This document shows positions 24,601-39,600 of a stretch of DNA of 64,000 bases, piece after piece (position 1 is the stretch's first letter; each line of letters starts with the position of its first letter). Made by a program: the position numbers and the translations under genes. The DNA comes from Piezodorus guildinii (lineage: Eukaryota; Arthropoda; Insecta; Hemiptera; Pentatomidae): positions 101,906,426 to 101,970,425 of the forward strand of contig CM041292.1 of the NCBI GenBank assembly GCA_023052935.1, written 5' to 3'. Below the pieces are notes generated by a model. The model saw only the letters and a list, made by a program, of their open reading frames with translations, made no database searches and was not told the DNA's origin.

Positions 24601-27600
24601 TGTATAGTTGGGAGTTAAAACCTTGAAGTAAGAATCAATAAGTTAAAAACTAGAAAATAAGAAAAAATCACCTTAAAAAAAATAAGCTATGAAATCTTTG
24701 ATGTATACTTACAGTTTTTAATGTTGGATCAAATATAAAGGCAGCTGGTGATATATTGTTGAACAGAGCTGTCTTATTTTCTAAAACATAAAGAAAAACT
24801 AATTTGCTTACCAAAGAAATTATCAATATATCAATCAATTAAATTAATAACAACTAAGGTTGGCATTAATAAAACTAAGATCATTAAAATAATCATAACT
24901 AAGTTATTAACTTCATAACATTAATGAGACCTCAGCGCTGCCACTTGGACAAACTCACAATTTTTACACTTTACATTTGAATGCAGATTTGCCATTCTCA
25001 GTAAACCAACAATAAATGGTATAATCAAAGTTATCTGTTTTCCATGCTTTTTCTTTTTCCTGGTGAAGAATAACCTTCATATAAAGTTTGATATGTAAAA
25101 CCAGTATCCACCAATATTAGTAAAAATAAAACTTTAAAAAAATATATATTAACGACTAATTTTAAAACATGGTAACAAAATAAAAATATTGCTTATTGAT
25201 TTTGAAATTATGTTATCATGTATACTATAGAACCACCTCCCTCTGTAAAAAATTGTCTTCTACTAAAATAATTTAGATATTATAGCTTCCAATTTTTTTT
25301 TTTTTTTTTTTTTTTATATGTAAGACATTTTTGGTTTATTATTTTCAATAGTGAACCTTTGTAATTGACCAAAAAAATTAAATAAAAAATCACCTCTTCT
25401 GAGGGCTTACGTTTTAAGATATGCAGAAACCGAATAACGGACAAGAAATATCCTTTTGTCCCCCACTTCAATTAATAAATAAATAAATGTCAATTCCTAT
25501 TGTAGTGATGTTTGATAGAGAATTAAATTTACTACCAAATGAAAAAAGAATCCTTGAAATTGGTTGAGAAATAGACGAGATAAAGCTTTTTGAAATTAAC
25601 AGTGGTGATAAGTCCCTTTTCCTTTGCATTATTTATTACTTTTCATATTAGGTGATAATTGCCTTTAAACAGCTATATAAACAGTTATACCCTAGTATAG
25701 TTATTTGGAAATAATAAACCATTGCGTAATAATTTGCCGCATTCTTCATAAAGGTTTAATTAAAGTATAAAGGTAATATGATATTGGAAAAACATGTTTA
25801 TGATTTATATACAAAGAAAGTGATAATGAACAACTTTATTTTAAATTTAATTACATACCTGAGTCTTCACTCTTTTCTCCTTTACTTTGTGCCATCATTT
25901 CTGTAAAAATAAGATTAAAAAAGGCATGATGAGTTAAATTAATTTGAAGAATCAAAAATTAAACAGTTAATCTTATTAGAATTTAATGAGGTGAGTAAAT
26001 TATATTCTGTTTCATCATATTTCGATTAAAAGTGACTGAAACAAACACATCTTGGCTCTTTCAGGCAAAGTCTAGAAAACCTGTGTGGCAGTCGACCATG
26101 TGGGTGCAGAAGTTCTCCAGTCCTATTACTTCTTAAAACTGACCTTCCAAAACTAACAGAGATCATTCAGAGAGAGTTACATTTATTTATTTAATTTATT
26201 TTATTTTTTATGATTCATTAGAACAAAGATGTGATAATTATGCATTACTGCATTTCTATACTTAGGACACTTTCTCAGATGGGAAAATGCCCCATAATAT
26301 ATTAATCAGAGCTAAATCAATCTTATGACATTCACCTGCGGTGTTGCTATCATTTTAACATTTTATCTAAACTAGGAGAATGTTAAAGTTTTGGATGAGA
26401 GGAAAACCTCAATTTGGTCACATGATTATGCTATGTGATCTTTTATTCAAACATTCATTACTTGTGGGAGTGAAGATATCCTAAAGGAGAAAATCGCAAA
26501 CTCAAATATATGCTTATTATGGTTCGATATCATGCATCAGCAGGCTATTAGTAGGTTGATTGCAGGCCGAAATTTATATTGTTTATATCATCATTTTTAT
26601 AATAAATAATATTTTAATAGCGTTCTATATATTAAAGAATAAGCCTTAGTCAATTTAATATATTCATGGAAATTTGACACTTTTCATGTTATTATCTTTA
26701 ATACAACTTTAACAAGAGCCAAACCTTGACATAAACTTTTTTTCTTCTTACTCTTTCACTAACTGTAACAAGCATAGTAATACCATATATGGTTCAAAAA
26801 TACTGGATGAGACAACTTGAAATTCAAATTTATGCCATGCATTATTTGTCTTTAGTTCCCCAAATCTTGCACATAAAAAAACAAAAAACAAAGGTTCATG
26901 CATAACACAACACATTGTTTTAAAAATATCACAATTTATCATACTAAATAATGAACCTTTTTAAAAAATAGTTAATAAGACTTTAACCAAATTTAAGACT
27001 TTATTTAATTAAATACTTGAACTTGATAATTCTTTTGACATTTTAAGTTAAAAAAAAAAAAAAGAGACTGTAAAGACTCAGAGAAATTAAGCAAAAAATA
27101 AATAATAAAACAACTTGTTTTAATACAAGTACAAACTAATTATTGCAGAACATAAATGGACATTTAAAAAAAAAACTTAAGATTTTTTTCCCTTTTCTTC
27201 CATTGGGTGTTTAGTAATAGATTTGTTACAAAAGGATTCAATCTATAAGTCATAAATATATCCTAAATAGGTCTTCAATGAAAGATATAACATTGATGTT
27301 TAAGTACTATACCCTGTTACTTTGAAACGATCCAATGTAACCCAGAGAAAATTATTTCTAAATTTTAGAAATGTAGAAATTTTACATGAAATTAAAATAT
27401 TTTGACTTATATGTAAAACTTTTAAACTATACTAAATTAGCTATTCATGTGTAATTATTTACCTTTGACTGAAGCACAAGATTTTTCACAATCTTCCAAC
27501 CTGTCGAACTGGTTTAAGCTATCAGGGCAACCACTTGAGATAAACTTAGTACATGAAGCAGTCTCAGTATTGAAATAATACTTCTCAAATGATCCTCGAC

Positions 27601-30600
27601 AAGGTCCTGAAGGCTTTGGTAACACGCAAATCTCTATGAGGTTAGAAAACATCATGCAAAGGGTTATAAAAGCCATGTTGCTGATTATAATGGTAGTAAA
27701 TAGGATGAAATTCAACACCAATCAAAGCTTAGTTGTTAAAAGCAATATTTTTCACAAATTTTACTTTCCTTATTTTTTTTTTCTGACATACAATAATCAA
27801 CAGCCTATGTATGAATTTCATGCTATCTTTTCTGAAACTGTCTCCAGTATGCATGTACATTTGGAAATCACCATAAATTTTAGGATCAAATTTACGTTCA
27901 AAGCCAAAATAGTGTTACTTAATTTACTAATTTCCTCCCAACCTCACCTGCCGCCAATAAAGATTTGGCAGAGTTTCTTGCAAAATATACAAGAAATATG
28001 CTAAGATCATTCCTCCAATCGAATATATGAATTCAACTGTTTTCCACAATATTTCTTGTAATTTTTCAGGGCCATCATAATCATCATTATTGCCTAAATT
28101 TTTCAGTTTCTGCCAAAATGTTTTGTATTATAGATCACCTACTATTATTATATTATCCTTACTTATTAGAAAATAAATCTCCAGTTTCCCAAAACAGCTT
28201 GGGTTTTATTGCTTAATAAGAATCTATTAAGGATAATTCTGAGATGTTTGATTGACCAATGCATGAAATTATCTGACTGATATTCACTCTGGTTATTAAA
28301 TTCACAAAGTTTTATCTTTATAAGACTGATTTTAAGAAGTCTGCTCCAACAAAATTGAGAAAAGTCTCATAGACCCAATATTTTTAAACGTTACATAGCA
28401 GGATAGCAATGTCATTTACATGCCATCAAACCCTAACAAAGGTATGAAATATATCCTAGATCTTAAAAAAGAAACAAAATTTGTGCTAACCGGCATAAAT
28501 TTAGGAAGCAATATAAGAAACTTACTACTTTGTTTCCTATGAATATGATACTAATGAATGTAAATAAAATGTGATGATTAGGTGGTAAGGGATGCAATCA
28601 AGGAATACATACACCAATAAGAGAATGAACATGACGATGTTTTGACTAAAGTTTTGTGCCATTATCAAGGTTGATAACAGCAGCATTCGTTTAAATAATT
28701 TTTGTTTATTGGTGTGTTTTTTTACTGACTGTACTCCTTGAAAACTTCTCCCCAATATTTGTTTTATCTATAAAAACAATTATGAGAAATAGGACATTAA
28801 TCTGTATTTTTTAAATCATAAATTAAATGTAAACCAATACCTGAACACTTTAAGTCATAAATTTTATTTTTCCAAACAAAAAACCACACTCAAGTCTTAG
28901 ATTGTTAAGTATGACACATCATTAAACAATAAAAACATTCTTTATTCAATATCCTAAGTTAAATTTAAAAAAAGATGTATTAGAAAGCCCTTAGGTCAAT
29001 TAATTTGAAATAAACCATTAGAATTCATGTTTTTGCCTATCATGTTTTACTTCCATCTTTTTTTTTTTTTTTACTATTTCTCCCTATTATTTGGTATAAT
29101 CAAAACAATGGGTAAGAGAAATGCTCTTTTTTTATTTTTTGTTTTGATTTGCTATGCACCTATTGCAAGTAACTTAAAAGCTGAAAAACGTTTCTGGAAA
29201 ATGTCTTTAAGAGAGGTAATTTTGTCATTTGTGCTTATAGATATAAATAGTATTAGTTCCATAATCCATCAAAACAAACAGAAAACTAAAATATATAACC
29301 TCTACATTGTTATGAACCTTCAGATTGAAAATTAGGCTTTATTCATCTTAATTATTGGTAACATAACAAGAACACTTTATACAATTGAACAGGTTATTTG
29401 TAACACATTTTTCTGTATACTTATGAAAAGATTGTATTAACACATGATATTATGACATTCTTCCTCCTTTCAGAGACTTAACTCAGATAGTCCTTAAAGA
29501 ATGGGCCTTTGAAGTTGTCTTGTTGAACGACATGTAGCTCTTGGTTGTTCCGAGCTGCTACCTAAAGATTGTGGTGGTTGGAGGGACATTAGTTGCTCTG
29601 GACAGTTTTCTGCTTTTTTCGTCATTACAAGCACCTCCTAATTCTTCATTTGCATGTTCTTGTGGCGGCATTTCAATCAAAAAGTCATTTTCTTCTGATT
29701 CCATTATCGATGATATGTCCAATGTAGGATCACCATATGGTGCCAATTGAACATGTACATTTCTTGAACCGTGGCAAAAAAAAAACAAAAAAGAAAAAAA
29801 AAAAACAAAAGACCTGAGGACAGGCATAAAAAAAAGCTCTTGAAAATCAATTAACAACAGCTATAAGCAATGTGAAACTTTATAAAAGAGATTCATCTTT
29901 ATTGAGTTTTTAATATAGATAGTCATTATTCTACTTGTTATAAAAATTTCAATCTTGGAAATATTTTCTTTACTTTATATAAACTTTCAAAACAATTTAT
30001 TTTTGCAATCTTCAAAGAGATTTCTCTCAAAATGGATAAAGTGAAAAATTAGGAAACTGTTATATTTAATATGTTGCATAAAAATGAAAACAAATAAAGT
30101 GACTAAAGATTTAACTTAGTTAAAAAATATTTTGTTAATAAAATTAGTTTATAGATAGTTTTGCACTATTTTCTTATCTTTTTTACGCTATCTGAACCAT
30201 CTGATCCTTCATATTGCTCATACGGTCAAATATTTAATATTCAATAAGATTTAACTTGTTTGATTAATTACAAAATCATCTTCACAGCTGAAAACATGTT
30301 TTTAGAAAATGCTTTTTATCTTTTGCTATTTACTTTTGACTTATTTTTTACCACTTTTCTCATATGTAAAAAGATAAGCTAGAAGGACAAATATTTAAAG
30401 CTCTTACATATCATAGTTTTTGGATTGTTTTAAAATGTATTTAAAGCAGAATTAATTTTGCTGTTAAGATAAATTATAATGGCTGCAAAACAAAAACTAT
30501 GCGGCTGGAAAATGTTTTATCTTTAGTTTTAAAATCATCAAATAAGAGATAATAACAGTTAAAAAAAAAAGAAAAAAAGTAGTATCACCTGTTTAATTTT

Positions 30601-33600
30601 AAGTAGATTGACCTCCTTTACGATAAAGCAATTTCATTCCATCAAGTTTGTGTTATATTTATTTATAAGACCATTAGCCCTTGATGTATAAAATATGTGA
30701 CAGTGACAATAAGCAACTTATTAAAACTGAACTAAGGCCTCGCATCCACAGAATGTCTACAATATATAGAAAGTTGAGACAAGTGTTGTAGGTGATCGGG
30801 TACTCCAATTCTATTAGGATTTTATAAGTAACAAATGTTCCACATCCACTGAATAAAATGTAAGGCAAACAGTTGCAGCAATTCCAACAAATATCCAGAC
30901 TTACTATATACTTACCTTATTGTCACTGTTACATGTTTTGAATACAAATACTTGATCCGAGATTTAACTGCTAATACTATAGCACAAAATGAAATAATAC
31001 CTTTTGCCTCTTCAGATGTGAAAATGCATTCTTTTTTCTCAAAACAGGTTTTCTTCTCTTCACCATCTTCAACTTGACAATCACTACCATAAGTTCTTCT
31101 ATGTCTGACTCTCACTCCTTCACTGCATGTAACAGAGCATGGACTCCAATCAGACCATTGATCCACTGAACAGTTTCTGGCTGAGACAGGTTCTGAACGT
31201 TCTGCGCTCTTTTAACAAAATATAAAGTAAAAACTACAATAAAGAAGTTATCTTTTTGTACTAATTTACATATTATCTATTGCGCTAACCAGTGGTGCAT
31301 CAGAAGTAAGATCGCCACAATTTGTTCCATTACAAGAATCAGTTTCTTGTAGTGCAATGCTATAGGAGAAAGTGCATTCCTTCCAGTTTCGTTTATCAAG
31401 CATTCTTCTAAATCTGAAAAATAATTAATATTATATGCATATAAAAATAATTTGGAATTAATTAAAATTAAGTCAGTGGATGTTTTTCTTCAATGAGAGC
31501 TGGCTAACAATAATTTGTGGTCACGTTCTATACTTCTTATTATCCAAGCCTGTCATATTCCTGAATGGGAAAAACAATAAATGAAATAAATTAGATAATA
31601 AACTTGGATGATACTTAATTTTTCAGTTTTCCATTTATGGATATATGGAATGGAGGTGCCTTAGGTGACTGCGGTCATTAGAACAATTAAAAATATAGGA
31701 GAAAAATAAAATAAAAATGTAATGTATAGTTTGATATTACTGACCCCGTATGACAGCAATGGCAAGTTTGATGTAAGTGGTTAGAGACTATATTTACCTC
31801 AAAGTATGCATTAAAATTTCAAATTAATCAATCTATTTAAGAATTTTTTAAAAAACATTAATCTGTTTCATTGACATCTACAGCACTGTATGACAATGTG
31901 AAAGTATTTAAATCTAAATTATAGCAGAAACTAGAGTTAAAAAAAAAAAATACTATTATTAGAAATATGTTACCTGTGCTTTTCTCCTTTTCCACATCTA
32001 ACTGAACAACCAGACCAGCCAGACCACTCGCTAACTTTACACAATTCTTTTATATCTCCTTGAGGCACCACATCATTCCTTGGCTGGGTCCATCTAGGGG
32101 AGTTATTGGTAGGACTATTATCATCTTCAGAACTGTAATCTGAACTATAAATATTGCAAAATATATTCAATAACATGCCAAAGGAAACTAAAACAACAAA
32201 AATAAAATAAAAATAATAAACTTAAGAAAAATATAAATTATAATTTATTAATCTAAAAAAATTAAAATTAACTAAAAATAAATCTAAGGCAGGATAAAAA
32301 AAAATAAAATAAAATAAATAAATCTTATTAACTGACCAAAGTAAGCATCGAAAAATTAAAAAAATCAATCAAGATTACTCGAAAAATTACAAAAATAATA
32401 AAATTTAAACAATTCAGTTTCTTTTCTATCCCTCCTTTCTTTGAGCTCACTGGGTGTTTCAGTATCACATCCAATTAAAAACTTTTGTTATAAATTAATG
32501 TGAGACTTTTTACTGCTTATAGTTAATTCTATTAGAAAATGATCAAAATTTTAGAGTAGATTATTTAAGTGAAAATTATTGATTAGCATAATGAAGAATG
32601 GAACTCCGACATCCATCATGTTGGATGATTTTGTAGATATATCATGAGTAATGTAAATGTTGTACTTTACTAAATGTTTCACTGATAATAGAAGTTAATT
32701 ATTTAATGTTTTAGTTAATTATAGATTAATTTGGTAACCTCTAGGATAAACTTCCTTGGAGTAGGTTGTTAACAAATAAGCAAATACATAATCAAACTAA
32801 ACCTAAATTCCTCTAGAGCCATGGAGAAAATCAATGAAAAATACAATCAATAAATTAGAAGGGTTATTATTGAACACATTTTTTATACTTTTTAAAGCTA
32901 AGTTGTTTTTTTAAAGGTAATGTACAGCCGTGGTCATAGAAATTGCATCATCTAGGCTTTCATATTTTACTTTAACTTACCTACATATGAAATATACAGT
33001 AAGGGATTGCGATAGTGAAAATTTTCGAATTCCAGTTTTCAATGGAAATACACATTTTAGGGTCCCCTGAGTCCAGATAACCAAGTCCTGAGGTCTAAGG
33101 TCCTGTGTCTGTGTGTGGTAACTCCAGTGCGTAAACGAAAAGTCCTATGAAACTGAAATTTCATATTTAAGGCAAATATATGCCCGAGACATTAAAAACC
33201 TTTTTCATCAAAATCAGCTTACCAGAAGAGCCACTTGGTACCATGCATTTTGCACATTTTTATGATTTTCTCGAAAACGGCTCTAAAGATTTTGATTAAA
33301 CCCTCTATATGATGTAAAATTTAATGGGCTTTAACACCATGTAGGTTTCATTCTGATTGACATAGTCTGACAAGGCTTGAATGCCGATAGCTTAAATTTT
33401 CTTCCTCTAAACTACCTTTAATTTTGTAGATTCTATATAAATAACTATATTATCTAATTAGCATTGATAAATAACAGCTAAACATGCAAGTTGAGTGAAT
33501 TTTATAAACAACTAAAGGAGGAAACTAAAAAAATATTTTTTAATCCAATTATTTGTTTTTGAACTTGGGAACAGTAATATACATGTATAAAATACCATTG

Positions 33601-36600
33601 GTAAGCTAAAGATTTTAGAAAAAATATTACCTTGAACACGAGCTTATAAAAGTTAATAAACAGTGATGAAAAGCCTATAAAACTAAATGATTGTTTTAGA
33701 TAATAATATAATAATAATAGGCTTACCGAACCCGAAGGTTCGATGCCGATACCGCCAAACTTTGTCTGCACAGACTCGTCCAATGTTCACCGGTCAAGCC
33801 CAAGCCCCCGAGATCAGCCTTAATGCAATCCTCCCATCGACGCTTCGGCCTACCTTTCGGACGCCTACCAGTCGGTTCAGCGAATACCAACTTTCTCGGA
33901 ATCCGTTCCTCACCGAGTCCAACAACTTTTCGGGCCCATTTGGGTCTCCGCGATACTATGAACTCAATTCAGGGTACAAACTCCGCAATTCCGCGTTGTG
34001 CACCTTCTAAACTCCCCAGTGAGATAATAATATAATCGATTTTTATTATAAAACACGCGTTTCTATAGAATTTCAATTTAATTAAATCTTTAATAGTTTC
34101 ATTAATTTTCATCTCTAACTGTATTTGAAAATTGTTTCATCGATTTTAAAAACGTAGGTAAATGAAAGTCGTATGTTGCCTGCACCAGATTTTTATGGTA
34201 ATGAATTTGATCCAATCAAATATTTTTGTTTTTGTCTACTTATACTATTTATATTATATGCTTCATGAAATAAATCCATTTTTAAACAATAAATAACATT
34301 TCTTTGTTCTTAGTTAGTAGTTTTAACTACTACCAAAATAAAATCTTTAATTATGTCAAAGTTCAAGCCTTTTGCTATAAGAAACAATTTACATTGTGAG
34401 ATTTCATGAAGTGGGACAATTTTCATTGAAAATGAAAGTGACACAAATCAACAACGGTCACAGGTTTGAAAATTAATATTATAATTCATTATACGTGAGA
34501 ATTTAAATCTCTGCATTTTTTCATTGATTTTTATGAGCATTTGTTTAACTATCAATGTATAATATTATTTTTTTGTTTGATCAGCATTTTTTAAAACATG
34601 CGGTTATGTTTAATTTTGGAAACATTTTTTTTCTTAAGTGCTGCAATTTCTGTGACCACGACTGTATAATTGGATTTTGACTACTTGCTTATTAAGTCGT
34701 GAATATTGTCATTTGATTTATGGACAATGCATATTAATGAATTAATAATAAAAACCCAATCCCTAGCACCTACTTAAGCATGAAATTATGAATAATTTCT
34801 TTCCTACAATCAAAATTTTAAATATTAAAATCATAAAATTAATTAAGAATTCTCATTAGAAATTTTGAATTATAAAGGCAAAGATAGTGACAGATGTTTG
34901 AAATCCATTATATATTTTCGAGCAATTTATTTGTTTTGTTTGGCTGAAATTTCTACAGAATTGTCTAAAAATTACTAATGTTGCAGCTATTAGTTAATGT
35001 TATTTATCGTTACTCAATACATAAAAGCTCTGCCATTTTCTTTAACCACTTACCTTAACTTTGTTGAATCTGTGATTCCATATTCACAGATTGGGGCATA
35101 GAATAAATAAAATAGGTCATAGACTTTACATATAGAAGTTTACTTAACACACACAAGTACATTAGGGTACAATAACAAGATAAGTAAGGTTACAAAACAC
35201 TAAGGCGGTAAAACATGATCTAATACAGTGTTGTCAGAGATCCACAAATTGATCGTCTAACATCCTCCCTATTTGCGGATTCCTTGACACCTGATGCAGT
35301 CGCTGAACTTGTCCACATCAAGTGCCTTCGTCAAAGAGTCGGCGACCATCTTCTTGGTGGATATGTACGTGAAGGAGAGAAGCTTCGTCTGCACCTTTTC
35401 TCTCATAAAATGATGCCGTACATCAATATGCTTGGTCCTTGGCTGATAAGCACCATTCGATGCCAGATTTCGCGCTCCTTGGTTGTCACAGAAGATTTGA
35501 GTAGGATTTTTCGAAGATTGCTCGATCTCTTCAGAGAGACCCCGCAACCATAAAGCTTCATGTGCTGCTGAATACATTGCCATATACTCAGCCTCCGTTG
35601 TTGAGAGAGCTACAGTAAGTTTCCGTTTAGTGCACCAGAAAAACGGGCCATCGCACTTGATGGAAATGTAACCTGTGACTGATCTTCTTTCATCTGGGTC
35701 ACTAGCCCAATCGGCATCGCAGTATCCATAAATTGGCCCAGTCTTTGATCCATCAAATTTTAGTCTATATGAAGAGGTTCCGCGGAGGTATCTCAGTATC
35801 GTTTCACACCTGTCCAGTGTGACATGCCTGGATTGTTGTTGAATCTGCTCAGACTACTAACAGCAAACGCTATATCTGGTCTTGAAGTTTGGGCTGCAAA
35901 GCCTAAGCCTACCATAGCCTCTTGATATGGTATTTTTCTCATCTTGTACTTTTCTTCTTCTGTTTGTGGCTCCTAAGATTTAGAAAAATTTTCACCAATG
36001 GATATTGGAGTGGATACTGGATTGGCTTCATCCATATTAAACCGTTTGAGAACCTGCTCAATATAATTCTGCTGACTAAGCCAAATTTTCTTTGATTGTC
36101 GATCACGAGTTAATTCAAGACCTAAAAATGATTTGGCCTCACCAAGGTCGGTCATCTTAAATGATCTCGTAAGTTTCAATTTTACCTGATTTTTCAATTT
36201 TTGATTGTTTGAAAAAATCAGCCGGTCATCCACCCAGATAGCGACAATTCTCATAAATTTCTCTTCTATTTTGAAGTAAACACAAGAGTCAAATTTTGAC
36301 TGATTTAAACCAAACCCTTGTAATACTTCTTCCAATTTTCTGTTCCAGATTTGGCTTGCCTGTTTTAGTCCATGTATGCTTTTTCGAAGTCTACATACTT
36401 TTGAGGTTCCATCGCTGAAACCAGGAGGCTGGGACATGTAGATTTCTTCCTCCAGCTCTCCCTGAAGGAATGCGGATACTGCATCCATCTGACTAATATC
36501 CAGATTATACTCTGCAGCCAACGATAGAAGGTACCTGATGGAGCTATATCTGACAACTGGCGAGAATGTTTCCTCATAATCCACTCCCTTCCTTTGGGCA

Positions 36601-39600
36601 AATCCCTTGACAACAAGTCTCGCTTTATGACTTGCTATTTTACCACTGACATCCTTCTTTGTTCTGAAGACCCACTTGCATGCGAGGGACTGTTTTTAAG
36701 CAGGGAGTTCGACCAATTCCCAGATCCCATTGTCCATTCGAGCCTTCAATTCACGCTCCATTGCATCAACCCATAACTATTTGTCCTGATGAGCTAACGC
36801 ATCGTCGTAGGACATCGAATCTGACAGCTCGGACCCAGTAAAGAAAGCCAAATAAGTTACAAAGTCGTCTAGTTTAGCTGGTGGTTGCCTTTTTCTCGCA
36901 GGTCTAGTTGATAATGATTGTCGTATTGATGTTGTGGATGGTGGAATAAAATCTGGATCATCATCTTTGTCGTAGCTGGTTTCTGTAGTTGCGGAGGAAT
37001 CTTCTATGCTTGATATAGTTCTGTGAGGACCACTGTTAGACTGCGTCTCACTTTTTGGAGAATCGTCATCAATCGATAGCCGTGAACTTATTGTATTGTC
37101 CGAGTCAGAATCAGAATTGTTTTCAACATTTGTGTTTTCAAAATTGTATTCATTTGGAAGCACATAGAAGTTTCTATCGGTGCCTCCGGAAGTGTTTTTC
37201 AATAATGAACTGCCCCACTGATCTTCGGAGAATGTTACATCTCTTGATATGAAGGTAATTTTCTTCTGAGGATCATACGACCTGTACCCTTTTGTGTCTT
37301 GACAATATCCCACAAATATACAAGGAGTAGATCTAGGGCCGAGTTTCGTTTGCTTTGGTGCAGGAATGTGTGCATATGCCTTACAGCCAAAAATTCGAAG
37401 ATGTTGAAGAGCAGGCTTCTTGGCTGTCCACACTTGTTCTGGAGTTGTATCAACAGACTTGCACGGTGACCTGTTAAGAAGGTAAGTTGAACAGTTTACG
37501 GCTTCCGCCCAAAAAACGGATAGAAGTCCTGAATCTATCAACAGACACCTGGCACGGTCTAAAATAGAGCGGTTAAGGCGCTCAGCCTTTCCACTTTTGC
37601 TGTGGAGAGTATGGACAGGAAGTCTGATGCACAATACCCGATGACTTCAAAAACTCACTTAATTTTTTATTGCAGTACTCTCCTCCATTGTCAGTACGTA
37701 GGATTTTAATTTTCCTGTCAGACTGATTTTTTAACGAGCGATTTGAGTATTTTGAAATAATCTGTGATTTGATCCTTTGATTTCAAGAAATAGGTGAATG
37801 ACTTGTGACTGAAGTCATCTAAAAATGTCAACAAATATCTGGAACCTGCTAAACTGTTTACCTCCATCGGTCCTACAAGGTCTGAGTGCACTAATTGTAA
37901 ACAGTGTTCAGTAGAGGAGTCACTTCCTGGGAAAGGTAATCGATGGCTTTTTCCCAACGTGCAAATGTCGCAACCAATATTGAGTTTCCGCCTAGGAAAA
38001 TTGAAAGCATTAGAAATGGTACCTAACTTACATAGGCTGTCATAGTTCAAATGCGCCATTCGCTGATGCCATAGTGTCATTTCACATTTCGCTGATATTG
38101 CAAACGTAGTATCTGCAGGAACATCTAATTTGAATAAACTATTCACCAAACTGGCCAAGGCGATTAGCTGTCTCTGATTATTAAATATTTTTGCTCCGTT
38201 GCTATTGAAAACCACAGAATGTCCTTTACTGACAATTTGATTCACTGATAGCAAGTTGAACTCTAGTTCTGGAACATAATAAACGTTATTGACATTTACT
38301 TCTGAGTGATTATTACCTGAAATCATCACTGGTAATGAAACGTCGCCGACAGTATCTGAAGTCATTCTCTCATTAATAGCGGTAGCCCCACTGTCAAGAA
38401 AAAATTCAGGATTATTAGACAATCGCGTAGAAAATGCTGCAAACAGCGATGTATCTGCACCGTAGTTCGTTTTATTTCCGCTCATTTTATCAGTTACAGG
38501 TGAAGAACAGTTCTTAGCGATGTGTCCATAACCGTTACAGTTGAAGCATCGGGGGCCTCTCGAAGGCGTTTTATCAGTTTTATTTGTTCAAATTTCCGGT
38601 ATTTCTGAGTTCCCTTAGACTGAACAGAATTTCCTTTGGAACTGTGACCGTACAATGCGGAATTTAAGTTGTCACCGTTATTTTCTGAGCTCGATTTTAC
38701 GATAGAAAGATCCTGTAAAAGCTTTGTTTTGACTGAATCCGCGGTTACTGCAGTACCCGAACTTTCGATTCCCATAATCATAGGTTCGAAACGAGAGGGC
38801 AATCCAGCAAGAAGAATCTTTCCCACCCATTCGTCACTTACTGGGAGACCAACCGAGGTTAGTTTATGCGCAGTTGTAATTATCCGGTTTACATATTATT
38901 CTACCGAATCACAATCTTCTAACTTTGTAGTTATCAGAGTGCGAAGAAGTCCAACCCGCCTTGTCAATCCATCGTCTTGAAAGGCCTTTGATAGGTTTTC
39001 CCATGCTTGTTTGGCGGTGGTGGTGTTTTGAATGTGAACATAATTCACCGGTTCAACCAATAGAATCAACTTAAAACGGCATTTCGTGTCTTTCTTCTTG
39101 TCAGGATTCTTTTCCGTAATACATTCCCACAGCTCCAAATCTTCGAGATAGGCTTGCACTGCGAATTTCCACGTGTCGAAATTTTCTCGTCCTTTTAGAC
39201 GTTTAACCGGCAGCGACTGGTTCTGAGACATGACGAACACGCGAAACTTAAAGTAAAAACACTGATTTAGAAAAATCACTAACACACGATCCCTGGACCC
39301 ATAACCTGTTGAATCTGTGATTCCATATTCACAGATTGGGGCAAAGAATAAATAAAATAGGTCATAGACTTTACATACAGAAGTTTACTTAACACGCACA
39401 AGTACATTAGGGTACAACAACAACAAGATAAGTAAGGTTACAAAACATTAAGGTGGTAAAACATGATCTAATACAGTGTTGTCAGGGATCCACAAATTGA
39501 TCGTCCAACAAACTTACCTCTATAAAATTCCCACTATACCATAATTAGGGTTTAGAAATTAAGATGAATTTCTTAATGAAATAATATTAGTATAAAACAG

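Larger units (their letters stand above)
35062..39510 (-). mobile_element. Ty1/copia LTR retrotransposon, full length, defective
   Basis: A complete 4449-bp element with LTRs at 35062-35262 and 39307-39510, both TGTTGAATC...AACA. The 5-bp TSD AACTT lies at 35057-35061 and 39511-39515. The LTRs differ by seven or eight substitutions and one 3-bp indel. On the minus strand the 5' LTR is followed by GGTTATGGGTCCAGG, which resembles the internal initiator-Met tRNA site used by copia. A purine tract (AATAGGGAGGA) precedes the 3' LTR. It sits in a spondin intron on the gene's own strand. Confidence 0.96.

Noticed and set aside
27636..28004. Plus-strand ORF of 122 codons overlapping the Kunitz exon
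   Set aside because: It begins within the complement of the Kunitz exon and runs into AT-rich intron; no domain and no splice support.
33687..34035. Plus-strand ORFs rich in Arg, Ser and Pro
   Set aside because: They are antisense to the RTE fragment, whose coding strand is minus.
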